From assembly GCA_026545225.1 (NCBI GenBank), contig CM048852.1, forward strand, positions 16,782,146-16,846,145: a DNA stretch of 64,000 nt, in the 5' to 3' direction. Positions 46,403 to 58,581 of the stretch are shown here, piece after piece (position 1 is the stretch's first letter; every line of letters begins with the position of its first letter). The notes below the pieces were generated by a model that saw only the letters and a program-made list of their open reading frames with translations, had not been told where the DNA came from and made no database searches. The stretch comes from Cornus controversa. Lineage: Eukaryota; Streptophyta; Magnoliopsida; Cornales; Cornaceae. Both the position numbers and the translations under genes were made by a program.

Positions 46403-48583
46403 ATACTGGCCTGATAACTATTGTTGTACGCAAACTCCACAAGTGGAAAGTGGTCCTCCCAACAACCCCTAAGATCAAGAATACAGGCACGAAGCATATC
46501 CTCCAATGTCTGAAAGGTACGCTCTGACTGTCCATCAGTCTATGGATGCAATGTTGTGCTAAAATAGAACTCGGTGTCCAGCACCGTCTGAAATCCCTGC
46601 CAGAATCTCAAAGTAAATCGTGGATCCCTATTGACTCAATTGACGTTGGAACCCCATGTAATCTCACAATCTGCTCCACATATTACTTAGTGAGCCTCCT
46701 CACAACATCATTCAACCTCATAGGCAAGAACTGAGCTATTTTGGTCAACCTATCCACAAAAACCCAAACTATATCATTGCCGTTATTTGATCTCAGAAGA
46801 TTCAAAACAAAACCATGGTGAAATGTTCCAATTTCTACTCTGCCACTGGAAATGGTTGCAACAATCTAGTTGGTTTTTGGTGTTCCACCTTTACATGTTA
46901 ACAAGTAAGGCATATAGGTACAAACTGTGCTATATCCTTCTTCATACCCCGCCACCAATATTGGTGTCTCACATTGTGGTACATTTTGGTCCCACCAGGA
47001 TAAACTGTAAAATGAGAATGATGAAATTCTCATAATACATCATCACGACAATCAAAAGATATTGCTATCAACCCTCTGAATCATAGACCTCTATCAGAAT
47101 GCTATGTGCAATCTCTCACTGTCGTACCACCAATAATCTGTGGGTGAATAGACTCCAACTCACTATCCTTCTTTTGTGCTTCGATCACCTTGTTCACAAG
47201 CGTATGTTGAGCTACCAAGCTCAACAACGTTGCTGGTTCACTTTCATCACTAAAATACAATCCCAACTCCAAGAAATCTTCCATCATTTTCCATTCTCGA
47301 ATGGCTATGCTAGCCAGAGTTCCATGAGACTTTCTGCTCAATGCATCTGCCACAACATTTGCTTTTCCCGGATGGTATTCCAAATCAAAATCGTAATCCT
47401 CCATGTATTCAATCCATCACCTCTATTTCATGTTCAAGTCCTTTTGGGTGAAAAGGTACTTGAGACTCTTGTGATCCGAATACACTTCAAATATCTCATC
47501 ATACGAGTAGTGTCTCCACCTTTTCAAGGTAAAGATCACCGCTGCTAGCACCAGATCACGCGTAGGATAATTATGCTTGTGAGTCTTTAATTGTCTAGAC
47601 CTATAAGTAACTACTCCATCACAATGCATCAACACACAACCTAGTCCGCTCCCTGAAGCATCACAATAAATCACATACCCCAAGCCTCACTCGACTATCA
47701 CCAAAATAGGAGTCGTAGTCAACCACTTCTTCAATTCACGGAAAGCTAACTCACATGCTTCATTCCCCACAAACTTCACACTATTACCAGTGAGTCGTGT
47801 CATAGGAGGTACCATATTAGAGAAGTCTTTCACAAACCTCCTATAGGAGCCTGCCAACCTTAGGAAACTTTGAATCTTGAAAACACTCTTCGGACTCTCC
47901 CAATTCCTTATGGCTTCAATCTTAGATGGATCAGCTGAAACTCCACCTCCAGAAACAACATGGCCAAAGAATTTTACCTCTTGGAGCCAAAACTCGTACT
48001 TCTCATACTTAGCGTACAATCTGTGCTCTCTAAGGATTTGTAAAATTATCCTCAAGTGAACCTCATGCTCCTTCTCTAAGGATGAGTAAACAAGTATGTC
48101 ATCCACAAATACTACCAGAAAAGTATCAAGGTACTCATAGAATTCGCGTTTCATCAAGTCCATAAATACTACCGGTGCATTGGTCAACCAAATGGCATTA
48201 CCAGGAACTCATAGTATCCATACCGCGTACAAAAAGCCATTTTCTGGATATTCTCATCCTTCACCCTCAGTTAGTAATATCTTGACCTTAAATCAATTTT
48301 AGAGAAGTAGTGAGCTCTCTTCAATTGATCAAATAGGTCATCTATCCTCGATTACAAATATTTGTTCTTGATTGTCACATAATTCAACTTTCGGTAATAA
48401 ATGCACAATCTCAAGGAACTGTCCTTCTTCTTCGAAAACAACACCGGTGCTCTCCACAGTGATGCACACAGTCAAAGGAAGCCTTTGACTTTCATATCAT
48501 CCAACTGGCACTTCAATTCCACCAACTCTACTAGTGCCATCCGATATGGTGCAATAGAGATAGGCATCGTACCAGATATAAGA
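46403..48583 (-). pseudogene. B2 integrase, RNase H and reverse transcriptase (fossil)
   Basis: The minus strand carries integrase core words ([11 protein letters not shown] near 46420), the RNase H region (47100-47680: [14 protein letters not shown], then [18 protein letters not shown]) and reverse transcriptase (47687 to about 48580: [42 protein letters not shown]). It parallels the same stretch of B1. It ends at the G LTR, and the upstream protease and gag of B2 are not seen in the window. It is a fossil with many breaks. Confidence 0.86.
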
Positions 48584-48886
48584 TGTCATGCCCCGGAACC
48601 CAGACCACCGGGACTCCCCCGGACCAACCCGAATCCCAAGTCACGAACCTATTCACTCAACCCCGTAAATGACCTTAACCACACTCATACTATAGTATCA
48701 AGCTCTGATACTTTTTTGTCACGCCCCGGTTCTCGAGTCAAGGTGTGAATCCATGAGATCACCCTCATGATATAACCATCACCTGATCATACAAATCTCA
48801 ATTTCCTATTATTTTTAAGGAAATTGGGCATCACCTATTTGAATAATTCAGATCCTGATCTGTCATTCTCATTTTAAACTTAAATT

Positions 48887-49021
48887 GGACACTTTTGAGC
48901 ACGTGTCCCCCCATCATTCATATCTATAAGTTAAAATGGACACTTTTGGGCACGTGTCCCCCATCATTCACATCTATAAGTTAAAATGGACACTTTTGGG
49001 CACGTGTCCCCCCATCATTCC
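48887..49021. repeat. Tandem repeat of a G-box hairpin module
   Basis: The unit GGACACTTTTGGGCACGTGTCC is repeated nearly three times with a 51-base period. Each unit contains CACGTG and can pair GGACAC with GTGTCC. Single copies stand at 5414-5437 and 50571-50618. Confidence 0.85.
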
Positions 49022-49310
49022 TACAATATGAATAATACAATTGAGATATAACTCAGTCCCTGAATGTCCATCTCATATACATACATCAAATGGAATGTAC
49101 GTACAATTTACACCTATAACAATATAACTACAACCTCAAAATAATGTCACATACCACAAGCCGGCATGGATAGCTACCATTACATGGTTTAAACATAATT
49201 TTCAAATTTCAATCAAATGACCATCAGGCTTCTTTTGAGTCCCAAAACCTCTACAAGTGACTATGAAGTACCTTGTTCATCCAATCTTGGCACACAACCT
49301 AAAAAATATT

Positions 49311-49323
49311 GGGGGGGGGGGGG
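49311..49323 (+). repeat. Poly-G run (13 bases)
   Basis: Thirteen G in a row, followed by CGGCGGAGGAGCGGGG. Such runs are error-prone in assembly, so the exact length is uncertain. On the minus strand it is a poly-C run next to the acceptor-like site of LTR G. Confidence 0.9.
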
Positions 49324-49612
49324 CGGCGGAGGAGCGGGGTGAGCACCACTACGGCTCAGTAGAGATACCCCAACCCCACCTAAACGCCAACTCGATGCTG
49401 ACCTACATGAATGCGAGTCATGGCATCCCTATTGGCTACATGGCATATGCTAGAACATTTAAACATGCATAGCATATTCATTAACTGCATATAAGCCATT
49501 TCCATCGCATAGACAATTCCAAGCAATACATGTTTAACCATACAACTTAAATCATACCCATAAGCATTTTATCAACCACTATGTATGCAACATATTCATG
49601 TACAATGCTTAC

Positions 49613-52341
49613 TGTCACGCCCCGATTTCCAACACCTGGTTAAGAGCGAGAGAAATGGGGGTGAACGGTGAAATCTAATCAAAACAACCATTTTGGAAAA
49701 TATAATATCCAAACCAATTCTCTTAACCACGGAAGCAACTAAATATGCATATAATTAAGTGAATATGCATGACTAACCATGGTCCTCATCGTTGAAATCA
49801 TTTAGAACAATAAAAAAAATAAAAAAATGATTTTCGGCCCTCGTGAATAGTTACTTTTCGTAAAAAGTTCCAAAAATTTTTTCGGACCATTGTCCCATCC
49901 TACTATAGTCCTAAGAAGCTTAAAAATATAATTTAGACCTTTTGAAATGGTTCAGAACCATGATTTTGCAATTCCGGGCAGTAGCTAAATTGCTACAGTA
50001 ACTCCTCTAGTGGACAGTGCACTACTAGGTGCAATCTGTGCAGCAATCATAAAAAAATTCATAGAAAATTCATTTCAACTCGGAATGAGGCAAACTAAAA
50101 TTCTGTAGAAACTAGACTAAATGTGCAACAAGACTACATCAACCTCAATGTCTAGATGTAAGCCAAATGAAACAGTTCTGACAACAAAGTTGGTGCCCAG
50201 TAGAAATAGTGAAATCTGGTGGCAGAATATTTTCGGATTTTTATAAAATTCTGTCGTTGTCCAAATGTCACCAAATTAATTCTGGGAATACTAGACATCT
50301 AGGGGAAGATGTGGTAAAATTTTCAGACCCTTTGGAGTTGTGTAGACCCCTCAAAAAAATTCGCCAAAATCTGGGCAGAATGTGTCCATTTGACCGGCAA
50401 CACTTTCATTTCCAACAAAATCTAACACTCAACATTCCAAGGATCTACATATGGTATGTCACCATACACACACTCTAAATCACAAATTCATATCACCATA
50501 GACTAACAAATCCTCATACATTTCTATTGAAATCATACAAATCATTTCATAAGTCATTCATACCGTAAATTCAAAATGAACACTTTTGGGCACGTGTCCC
50601 CCCCCCCCCCCCCCTAATGGCTATACAATTATGTTCAAAGTCTTCCATACATGTCCAACATGGATTATACATATAAAATTCAAATATAAATATGTTATCT
50701 AACTTTAAGAAAAATATTTCCCAAAAGAGTCGACATGCCACAAAACAGCATGGACATCTACATACATATCAAAAGATCCAAAAGTCCAAAAGAAACTCAA
50801 CAAGGTCCATTGAGCTAATCATGGCTCATCCTCCATTGGTGCCTTATCTAAAAAAAATTGTATATAGGGGGTGAGCACCACTGCGGCTCAATAGGAATGA
50901 TCCACCCAACTCTACTCTAACTCAGGCGGCCATGCATGAATGCATATGAAGTCATTACAATCTATATGACAAATATCCATGCTTTTTACTCCTAAACAAT
51001 CACGTTTTATAAATCATGCGTGATGCTTCACATTCCAATGTATACATACATATAGCAAATTGATCAAGTCTTAATTCAGTGAAAAACTCACACCACATAA
51101 GTCCGGAAATCAATTCAATGGGGACTAGCTTATCAAACCACCTCATAGTAAGGGTCTCTTCGGCACCCAAACTCTGCTTACGCTTCTCGGTTCACTATTC
51201 CGACGGATGCGCCATCCGCTTGGCCAAGTCTTGGGTCTTTCACCCTAGGGGTCATCCCCTTATCTTAATTTTCAATGTTGTCACGCCCCTAAAACCTCGC
51301 TTTTCATATAGTGCACATAATCACATCAATGCACTCAATCAACACAATGCAATGCATTTTATCAAATCAATGCATTTTTCTTCACTTCAAGATTGTCAGA
51401 ATGTCATCACACTCACATCATGAAAATCATCATGCTTATGCATTTTTCAAGAAAGTCATATCTTTCATGCATAAATCTATAAACACCCACATTTTCATGT
51501 TTTCACCAATGAACACATTTTCAACAATTAGCATATATAGTGTCAATATCACATATACAACACATATGAGCCCTATACATATTCATAAATCACATTTATA
51601 TATATATACATACATATACATAAAACCCTAAACTCAAAAAATCTCAACTTATCTTTCAGGTCACAAATATGTGACCTATAGAATCAAAGTAAAGATGAGT
51701 CTAGCACCCCTACCTCAATTCCCAAGCTTTGAATCCCTCTTTTGAAAATCCCAGCCGTTCTAACTTTATGAAACACGGACTTTGATCGGTTCAAACCGAA
51801 GCCTCAATGCCCTCTACACACTTTCCTTCTTCGGAATCTTACAAATCACGCCACAAATGACCTAAAATCTAGAGAGAAGGGAGAGAGATGAAGTGGTGAC
51901 TTTTAGAGAGAGATTGAGATCTATAAATATGAAATATCCCAGACCTTGGGATATTTATTTCACTCCTAGGGGCGCGAAAAGACCGTTTTGCCCCCGGGCC
52001 ACTTAACGTACCCTCTCGACCTCCGAATTAATTCTCAAAAATTCCGTTGGACTCAAAATCACTTCCTTAACACTCTAAACATTTCATTTAGTCCATTCCC
52101 CAAAAAAAATATTTTTGAGAATTTTTTAAATGCCCGGGCCCACTTAAGTCGCATCCCGGGCCCCGGTTTGACCAAAAAGTCAAACTTTTTTTAAAGTTCC
52201 CAAAACTTCCCAAAATCATATTCCAACCTTCTAAACATGTTCTCCACATTCAAGACATGTTAAATATCACTTAAAAAGTATTTAATGCAATAAATGATGT
52301 AAAACTCAAAAAAATAGCCAAAATTGGGCACGGTGTCTACA
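49613..52341 (-). mobile_element. Solo LTR H (chromovirus, C-like), inserted in G
   Basis: On the plus strand it starts TGTCACGCCCCGATTTCC and ends GGTGTCTACA and is flanked by CTTAC on both sides (49608-49612 and 52342-52346). On its own strand it begins TGTAGACACCGTGCCC, like LTR C and LTR D. It has a donor-like site at 51713 and an acceptor-like site at 50848 on the minus strand, a TATA-like sequence near 51915 and a poly-C run (50598-50614). No internal sequence is present. The length is 2.73 kb. Confidence 0.94.
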
Positions 52342-52689
52342 CTTACACTTCAAGGAAAATCATAGCTAACCACAAGCATTATCAAGTCAAGCATTTTGCA
52401 TATGTTCTTCAAAATCATACATTTTAACACGAATTCACATACTTTAATAAACACAAACTCATGCTTTCACATAGCTCATCTCAAGGATTTCATACATGTT
52501 CACATTTCTCAATACCATTATATAGAGCACATATACATATCAAATTTAGCATGCAATTAATACAAGAGCAACTAGGAATTTAAAGCCCAAATCCCAACTC
52601 TACTATGCATGCTAAACCACTAAGGAAACCACATAATTCTTATAGAATTGATTCTAGGGAGGAAGGAATACCCCTACCTCAATTCCTTG

Positions 52690-53745
52690 TAGAAGTCCCA
52701 TCACCACCACGCCTCAAGCCGTGAATAAATCATTTCACCTTCATCATCATTGAAACCGACATTACCTAAGGCCACCCACAAACTCAGCCGTGAGAACCCA
52801 GCCTTCACCAACCAACTACCCAACTTTCACCTTCACTGAGCTCTACCATTAGAGTTACCATCACCATTAACACCAATCTCCATGGCAGCCCTGACTAAGC
52901 ATGAAAATCCAGCCACGAACCAGCCAAAATCAGTCTACAATGGCCCAACCACTTTAGCATAACTATCATCATAGCTACCATACTCAACCACCACTTCAAT
53001 GAAACCAGCCGAGCACCATCAACCATGGCTGGAACAGCCTTCACCCAAGGCCATAAAATTGAACACAATCAGCTGAAGACTCGATAATTAGGCCACAGCT
53101 AAACACCTAACTGTGAGCATCACCACCACCACGACCAGTTCGCCATGGTTACACCGAGACCACCCAAACAGGCTATTCCCAGCCACCACCACGGAACCCA
53201 CCAACTGAAACAACACCAAAAATCCACAAGCTTCAACCCATTCAACTCGAAGACCCAAAATCGGCCACAATAGAACCCACCTGGAACAACCCATCAGTCG
53301 TGTATCTCCATGACTGCCACGGTAGTTCACCATCGGAACAGTCAACCAAGAACCCCCAAGCACCTTGAAAGAACCCCAACCGAACTCTAATTGCAACTGT
53401 CGGTCAGCCACCATCATCACCACTTCGGTGAAGACCCATAGTCGAACCCAAATCCACCACGAATAACTATCCTCAAGTCACACCAAACACAACCCAGAAC
53501 AGCCGAGCACCCAGCTCGTGGAACCACTTTGTCGCCGCCGTTTATAGTCGTACCCAGCTACAACACCACAACCTTGCTCCACCACCAACCGACCTAAGAA
53601 AAGAAGAACATTTTATGCGAACACCACCCAAACCACCACAACGACCACCATCAGCCGCCGTCACCACTACCATCGCCGCAAGCCACACCTAGCCACCTCA
53701 CCTTCGTGAACCCGAAGGGCCATCGCCGGTGCTGGAACTAGCTCC
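52690..53745. other. CCA/CAC-rich low-complexity segment
   Basis: About 1 kb on the plus strand is dominated by ACCACC, CCACCA and ATCACC words, more GC-rich than its surroundings. A 111-residue minus-strand frame (53088-53423) is Val/Gly-rich and matches no family I know. On the G orientation it lies upstream of the donor-like site, where other LTRs have their first exon-like segment. Pyrimidine-rich DNA (53755-53880) and then AT-rich DNA follow. Confidence 0.6.
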
Positions 53746-53979
53746 TCTCTCAGCTTCACTCTCTCTCTCGATTTCTCTTTCTCTCTCTAAAAATCACGGG
53801 TCTCTATCTCTCTAACTTTCCCTTCTCTCTTCTTTCTTTTTTTTTTCTCTTTTCCTTCTCTTCTTTTCTTTTACTCTCCTTATCAGTCGATTCACACTTC
53901 TCCTCTTTTCTTTTTATTTTCAAATCTTTTCCCCTTTTATTCTGGTCCACTCATTTCATCCACCAACCTCCTCCAAAAG

Positions 53980-54600
53980 TTAAAACATATATATATATTA
54001 TACATATATCATATATAAATCTATTTAAAACGTAGAATAGCACATGGGTATAATACAACCCACATACATGTACCACTACATTCTTCTCCATCTACTTAAA
54101 AGTACACACATGTACACCTATAAATATTTATAATTAAATATAAATATGTCTACCATAACTATATATATACATATATATATATATATCTCTCTCTATATAT
54201 ATATATAACCACATCCCTATCTATATATGTAGTCCCACATATATGAACATCCACTTCTTCTATATATATTTATATTACATTTGAGCTTAGCATAATAATG
54301 CCAAAAAGTGTTATCCAACAGTTGTGATTGGTTAAAAAACTAATCATGTGGTTCAAAATATCTTTTGTTATCTACGGTTTAAAATCATTCTTCCTATGTA
54401 CGATCTAACGCTCACCATTTACTCCCACCAAAAATTAAATTTAAACTTTCGCATACTTTCCCACCTAAAATTCAAAATTTAAACCTTTACTCACCCACCC
54501 ACTCTCACCTAAATTTAAACTTTCACTGCCTCACATTATATATATTAAACCTAATCTTCATCATATCCTCATCTACCAAAGACCAACACAGAGTGCTTGA
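53980..54600. other. AT-rich non-coding stretch with TATATA runs
   Basis: There is no coding sequence. Runs of ATATAT lie near 53988-54000, 54162-54187 and 54198-54206. The origin is unclear; it could be the U3 part of LTR G. Confidence 0.4.
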
Positions 54601-54607
54601 GGTGCTT

Positions 54608-55175
54608 TTCTGAGGTGGATCGATGCCACCATGACCGAGTAGCCATACCGCCTTCTTCCACCGCAACCCACCACCTACCATGGCTGCCATTGAAGACACC
54701 TTCATCAACAGTCACCATCATCTGCCTCACCACCTTTATCATGAGTAATGCCACAACTGAGCACCACATCCACTACTACCATGGCAGCCACCAAACTCAT
54801 AGCCCATGCTCACCATTTCAGCTCACCAAGCTACCACCTTCATCACCTCAACTTAGCCACAAACACCACCAACTCCACCAATTCAGCCGAACCCAGTCCA
54901 CCTTACAAAACCACAGCTTGACACCATGAGAACACGCTGCCACCTTCTGAGGTGGTTTGATGCCACCATGACCAAGTAGCCACACCGCCTTCTTCCACTG
55001 CAAGCTCCAGCCAAGCCACCACCTACCATGGCTGCCACGGAAGACACCTTCATCAACAGTCACCATCATCTGCCTCACCACCTTTGCCGCGAGTAATGCC
55101 ACAACCGAGCACCACACCCACTACTACCATGGCAGCCACCAAACTCACAGCCATGCTTACCAAGAAGCCACCATC
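54608..55175. repeat. Direct duplication of a 215-230-base CCA-rich unit
   Basis: Two copies begin TTCTGAGGTGG at 54608 and 54945, a 337-base offset, and run in parallel through GCCACCATGACC, ACCGCCTTCTTCCAC, GACACCTTCATCAACAGTCACC and TACTACCATGGCAGCC. The right copy ends where Athila E homology begins. The composition resembles 52690-53745, but no long shared words were found. Confidence 0.85.
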
Positions 55176-55782
55176 ATCACCTCAAAGTGCTAGAAGTGCA
55201 CAAGGAAGCCATATGATGGAGTGTTGCTGATCTAAAGGGAATAGATCCTTCCATATGTATGCACCGCATACACTTGGAAGAAGATGCAAAAACCTCACGA
55301 GAGGCACAACGTCGATTAAATCCAAATATGAAAGACGTTGTAATGAAGGAGGTTGTGAAATTGCTAGATGCAGGAATCATTTACCCCATCTCAGATAGCA
55401 AGTGGGTTAGCCCTACTCAAGTGGTGCCCAAGAAATCAGGCATCACTGTGCAACCAAATGACAAGGGTGAGTTAATTCCTCAGCGCACCACCACAGGATG
55501 GAGAGTGTGCATAGACTATAAGAAACTCAACGTAGCAACTAGGAAGGATCATTTCCCACTCCCATTCATTGATCAAATCCTAGAGAGGCTAGCAGGCCAA
55601 AGTTTCTTCTGTTTTCTAGATGGATATTTCGGATATAATCAAGTGGCCATAGACCCGAGAGACCAAGAGAAAACCACTTTCACATGTCCATTCGGTACAT
55701 TTGCTTATAGATGCATGCCTTTTGGGTTATACAATGCACCTACAACTTTTCAAAGGTGTATGGTGTCTATCTTTTCTGATAT
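55176..55782 (+). pseudogene. Reverse transcriptase start of element E (fossil)
   Basis: The words are typical of Athila: LKGIDPSICMHRIHLEEDAK, GIIYPISDSKWVSPTQVVPK, GWRVCIDYKKLN, KDHFPLPFIDQILERLAGQS and TTFTCPFGTFAYRCMPFGL. The sequence is interrupted by solo LTR D, with the target duplication GATAT at 55778-55782. Confidence 0.93.
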
Positions 55783-58576
55783 TGTAGAGACCGTGCCCAT
55801 TTTTGGCCGATTTTTCAATTTTTGTTATTTATTGCTTTAAATGCATTTTAAATGATGTTTAACATGTTTTGAATGCGGGGAACATGTTTAGAGGGTTGGA
55901 ATAGGGTTTTGGGAAGTTTTGGGGACTTTTGGCAAAAGTTGACTTTTTTGAGTTTAGTCAACCTAGGGGCGTGGGCCTTGTGGGCCCAGAAATTTTAAAA
56001 GTGTCAGAATGGGTTCAAAATTTGAGCATAGCTTAAATAAAATATTTGACGCGTAACGGAGTTGATTTCGTGTCAATCTGAGTTACGGAACTCCGAAAAT
56101 GAGCCCGAGAAGGTTTTGCAAAAAGGTGATGGCAAACTAGTAATTAAGAGGAGGTCAATTAGCTATAAATACTAAGAGAGATCAGCTCTTGTCTCATTTT
56201 TCATTCCAGCAGCCGAGAGAGAGAGAGATATATACGTATATACATACAAGCTTCATCTCTTCCTCTTCTTCACTAGATTTGAGGGCCTTAGAGTGGGATT
56301 TTGATTTCACCAAAGAAGGAAGAAACGATCTATGCATCGAGGACTCGAGGTTGATCTGTTCAAAAATCATTTCGGAGGAAGTTGGGTTTTGAGAGATTGG
56401 GGAAAATCAATTGGAAGCTCTTCCAATTTGAGGTAGGGGTGCTAGACTCACTTCTACTTTGATCTTGTGGTCCCTTTCTAAATATCATAAGAGATAGCTT
56501 TTGATTTCTTGAACCTAGGTCTATGTATATATGTATATGTATACCATGGTGATTTATGCATGTATAAGTGTCCAATATGTTAGTTAGGGCTTATGCATGG
56601 TATGTGTGTGCAAATGTGACTATAATGCTTTTGGTGAAAAATGTGTTTGTTTGATGAAAACATGAAAAATATGATTTTCTAGCAAAATCCATGACTATAG
56701 TGATTTTCATGATGTGAGTGTGATAGCATTGTGACAATCTTGAGTTGGAAGGAAAATGCATTGATTTGAGAAAAAATGCATGCATTGTGTGACTATGTGC
56801 ATTGGTGTGATTATATGCACTATATGATGATTTTGGGGCATGAGTGTGAAATTAAGATAAGGGGAAGGCCCCTAGGGTGAAAGACCCAAAACTTGGCCAA
56901 GAGGAGGTGCTCCCTTCGGGTTAGTAACCCGATAAAGCACAAGCAGAGTTTGGGTGCCGAAGAGACCCTTACTATTGGAGTGATGAGAAAGCCCCTTCGA
57001 CGTGATTTGGTGTGAGTTATATATATATATATATAAGTTGTGACTTGTCCAATTTGATACATATATATATATATATATACATATGTATTTGCACTTTATG
57101 TGAAGCATCATGCATGATTTAAAAAACGTGAATGTTTGGGTAAAAAAGCATAAGCATGTGCATTCATGCATGGCTTACGGGTTAGAGTGGGGATGGGTGG
57201 ATCATTTCTACTGAGCCGTTGAGATGCTCACCCCTTTATACAAAACATTTTCAGATAAGGCGCCAATGGAAGACGAAGCATGATTAGCTCTATGGATATG
57301 TTGAACTTACTTTTGGACTTTTACTCTTTTGAGATGTAGATAAGTGTCCATGCCGGCTTGTGGCATGTAGACAATGGTTGTGGTGTTGCCTTTACATTTG
57401 TATCTTCTTATGTATGTGAAATCCAAATGTAAGTGCCACACTAGTAGGAAAGTGATTTTTGAGAAGTGTATGTATAATGGCTTCCTTCATTTGAGACTTG
57501 TTGAATGTATGCAAAAAGGGCCATTCAAATTCTTATATGTATGGTTCCATGGATTATGTATGGATTTGGGATTTAAATGGATGAATGTATTCTTTTGTCT
57601 CTTGTATCTTAATTTCGTGGATATGAATGTTTAGAGTTGTGGATTTATGTTGGAATTATGGTTGTAGGATCTCATTGTATAAGTTAGATTGTATGGTTGA
57701 ATTAATGAAGATCACCTTTGAAAAAAAATGAGGATGTTTGGCTCACTTGAAATTTTATGTGCATTGTGAACTTAGGATGAGTTTTCTATGATTATGCAAG
57801 ATTTGAGATTCAAATGTATAGGTTGATGTGTGAGAATGATTTTATATCAATGGTAGATGATTTATATGAGATATGAATGATCTAAGGTGGTTTGGTTGAG
57901 ATTTGGGTTCAATTTGATCTTATATAGGTGTTTGGGAGAATCTGGGCAGTGCATTTCGATTAATCGAAATGCCCATTTCGATTAATCGAGATGCCCATCT
58001 CGATTGATCGAAATGGTTGCGAGATTTTATGATGTTTTAGGCTTAATTTCGATTAATCGAAGTCCCAATCTCGATTAATCGAAATATTGCAGGTCCAAGT
58101 TACCGAGAGGCTGTTTTCTTTGATTAAAGGGGTCAAAATCTCGATTAATCGAGATGAATCTCGATTGATCGAGATCCAATTTCGATTGATCGAGATTACT
58201 ATTCACAGCAAGGTTCAAAAATTGTCCAGACTTCGTTTCGATGTAATTTCTTCGTTTTAAATCAGAATTGAGCGTGGTTTTTTTGAAATTGAGTATTTTT
58301 GAAAGCTCTATCCAATGGTATAGGTTTCATAATCAAATTCCATCTGTGTAAAAAATTGAGGTCCAGAACTTAGTGGTTTATATGTATGGAACCAAAGGTG
58401 AAAATCATTTGCAAGGGCCTTTGATGATCTAATGCCACTTGAATGGTGTGCATATAGAATGCTTTCGCAATAGAAATGATTATAATGAGATTAAGGTGTG
58501 GGAACTTGAGGGGAAATTGCGGATTTACCCCCATTTCCTTAGCTCCTAACTGAGTGATGGAAACTGAGGCGTGATA
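55783..58576 (+). mobile_element. Solo LTR D (chromovirus, C-like), inserted in E
   Basis: It starts TGTAGAGACCGTGCCC and ends CTGAGGCGTGATA and is flanked by GATAT on both sides (55778-55782 and 58577-58581). It is strongly similar to the 5' LTR of C along its whole length. It has a donor-like site at 56433, an acceptor-like site at 57254, a TGCCGGCTTGTGGCA hairpin (57351-57365) and a palindrome cluster (57950-58195). No internal sequence is present. The length is 2.79 kb. Confidence 0.95.
57950..58195. repeat. Cluster of TCGATTAATCGA palindromes in LTR D
   Basis: About eight palindromic words, including CTCGATTAATCGAG, TTCGATTAATCGAA and TCGATTGATCGA, lie within 250 bases. At its right end there are three where the 5' LTR of C has two and the 3' LTR of C has one. 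Confidence 0.88.
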
Positions 58577-58581
58577 GATAT

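Larger units (their letters stand above)
18137..48583 (-). mobile_element. Chromovirus B, tandem LTR-internal-LTR-internal arrangement (fossil)
   Basis: Minus-strand Ty3/gypsy sequence of the Del/Tekay type. The order on the plus strand is LTR (18137-20840), internal B1 (20841-41554), LTR (41555-44215) and internal B2 (44216-48583). Both internal regions carry integrase, RNase H and reverse transcriptase in the same direction. Both LTRs are followed on the right by the same polypurine-tract side, so the middle LTR serves as 5' LTR of B1 and 3' LTR of B2. Nested inside are two solo Athila LTRs, chromovirus C and, inside C, a CACTA transposon. In a 200-base stretch the two LTRs differ at about one base in ten, so B is old. 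It is broken at many places. Confidence 0.85.
48584..54600 (-). mobile_element. Chromovirus LTR sequence G, minus strand; right limit unclear
   Basis: On the plus strand it begins TGTCATGCCCCGG (48584), with a second LTR start TGTCACGCCCCGG at 48717 and a PBS-like GCTCTGATAC (48702-48711) between them. Shared blocks with the solo LTR 3172-6254 include the G-box hairpin (here tandem, 48887-49021), the GAGCCG...TGCTCACC block near 49335-49370, the TGCCGGCTTGTGGTA hairpin (49152-49166) and a donor-like site at 52677. Solo LTR H is inserted within it. To the right it passes into CCA-rich (52690-53745), pyrimidine-rich and AT-rich DNA, and I cannot place its end. Confidence 0.6.

Noticed and set aside
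49980-50035. A palindrome cluster in solo LTR H like those in C and D
   Set aside because: Words such as GCTACAGTAAC and AGTGGACAGTGCAC are present, but they do not form clear repeated palindromes.
53088-53423. 111-residue Val/Gly-rich frame on the minus strand
   Set aside because: It is a product of the CCA-rich low-complexity segment, with no start context or family motif.
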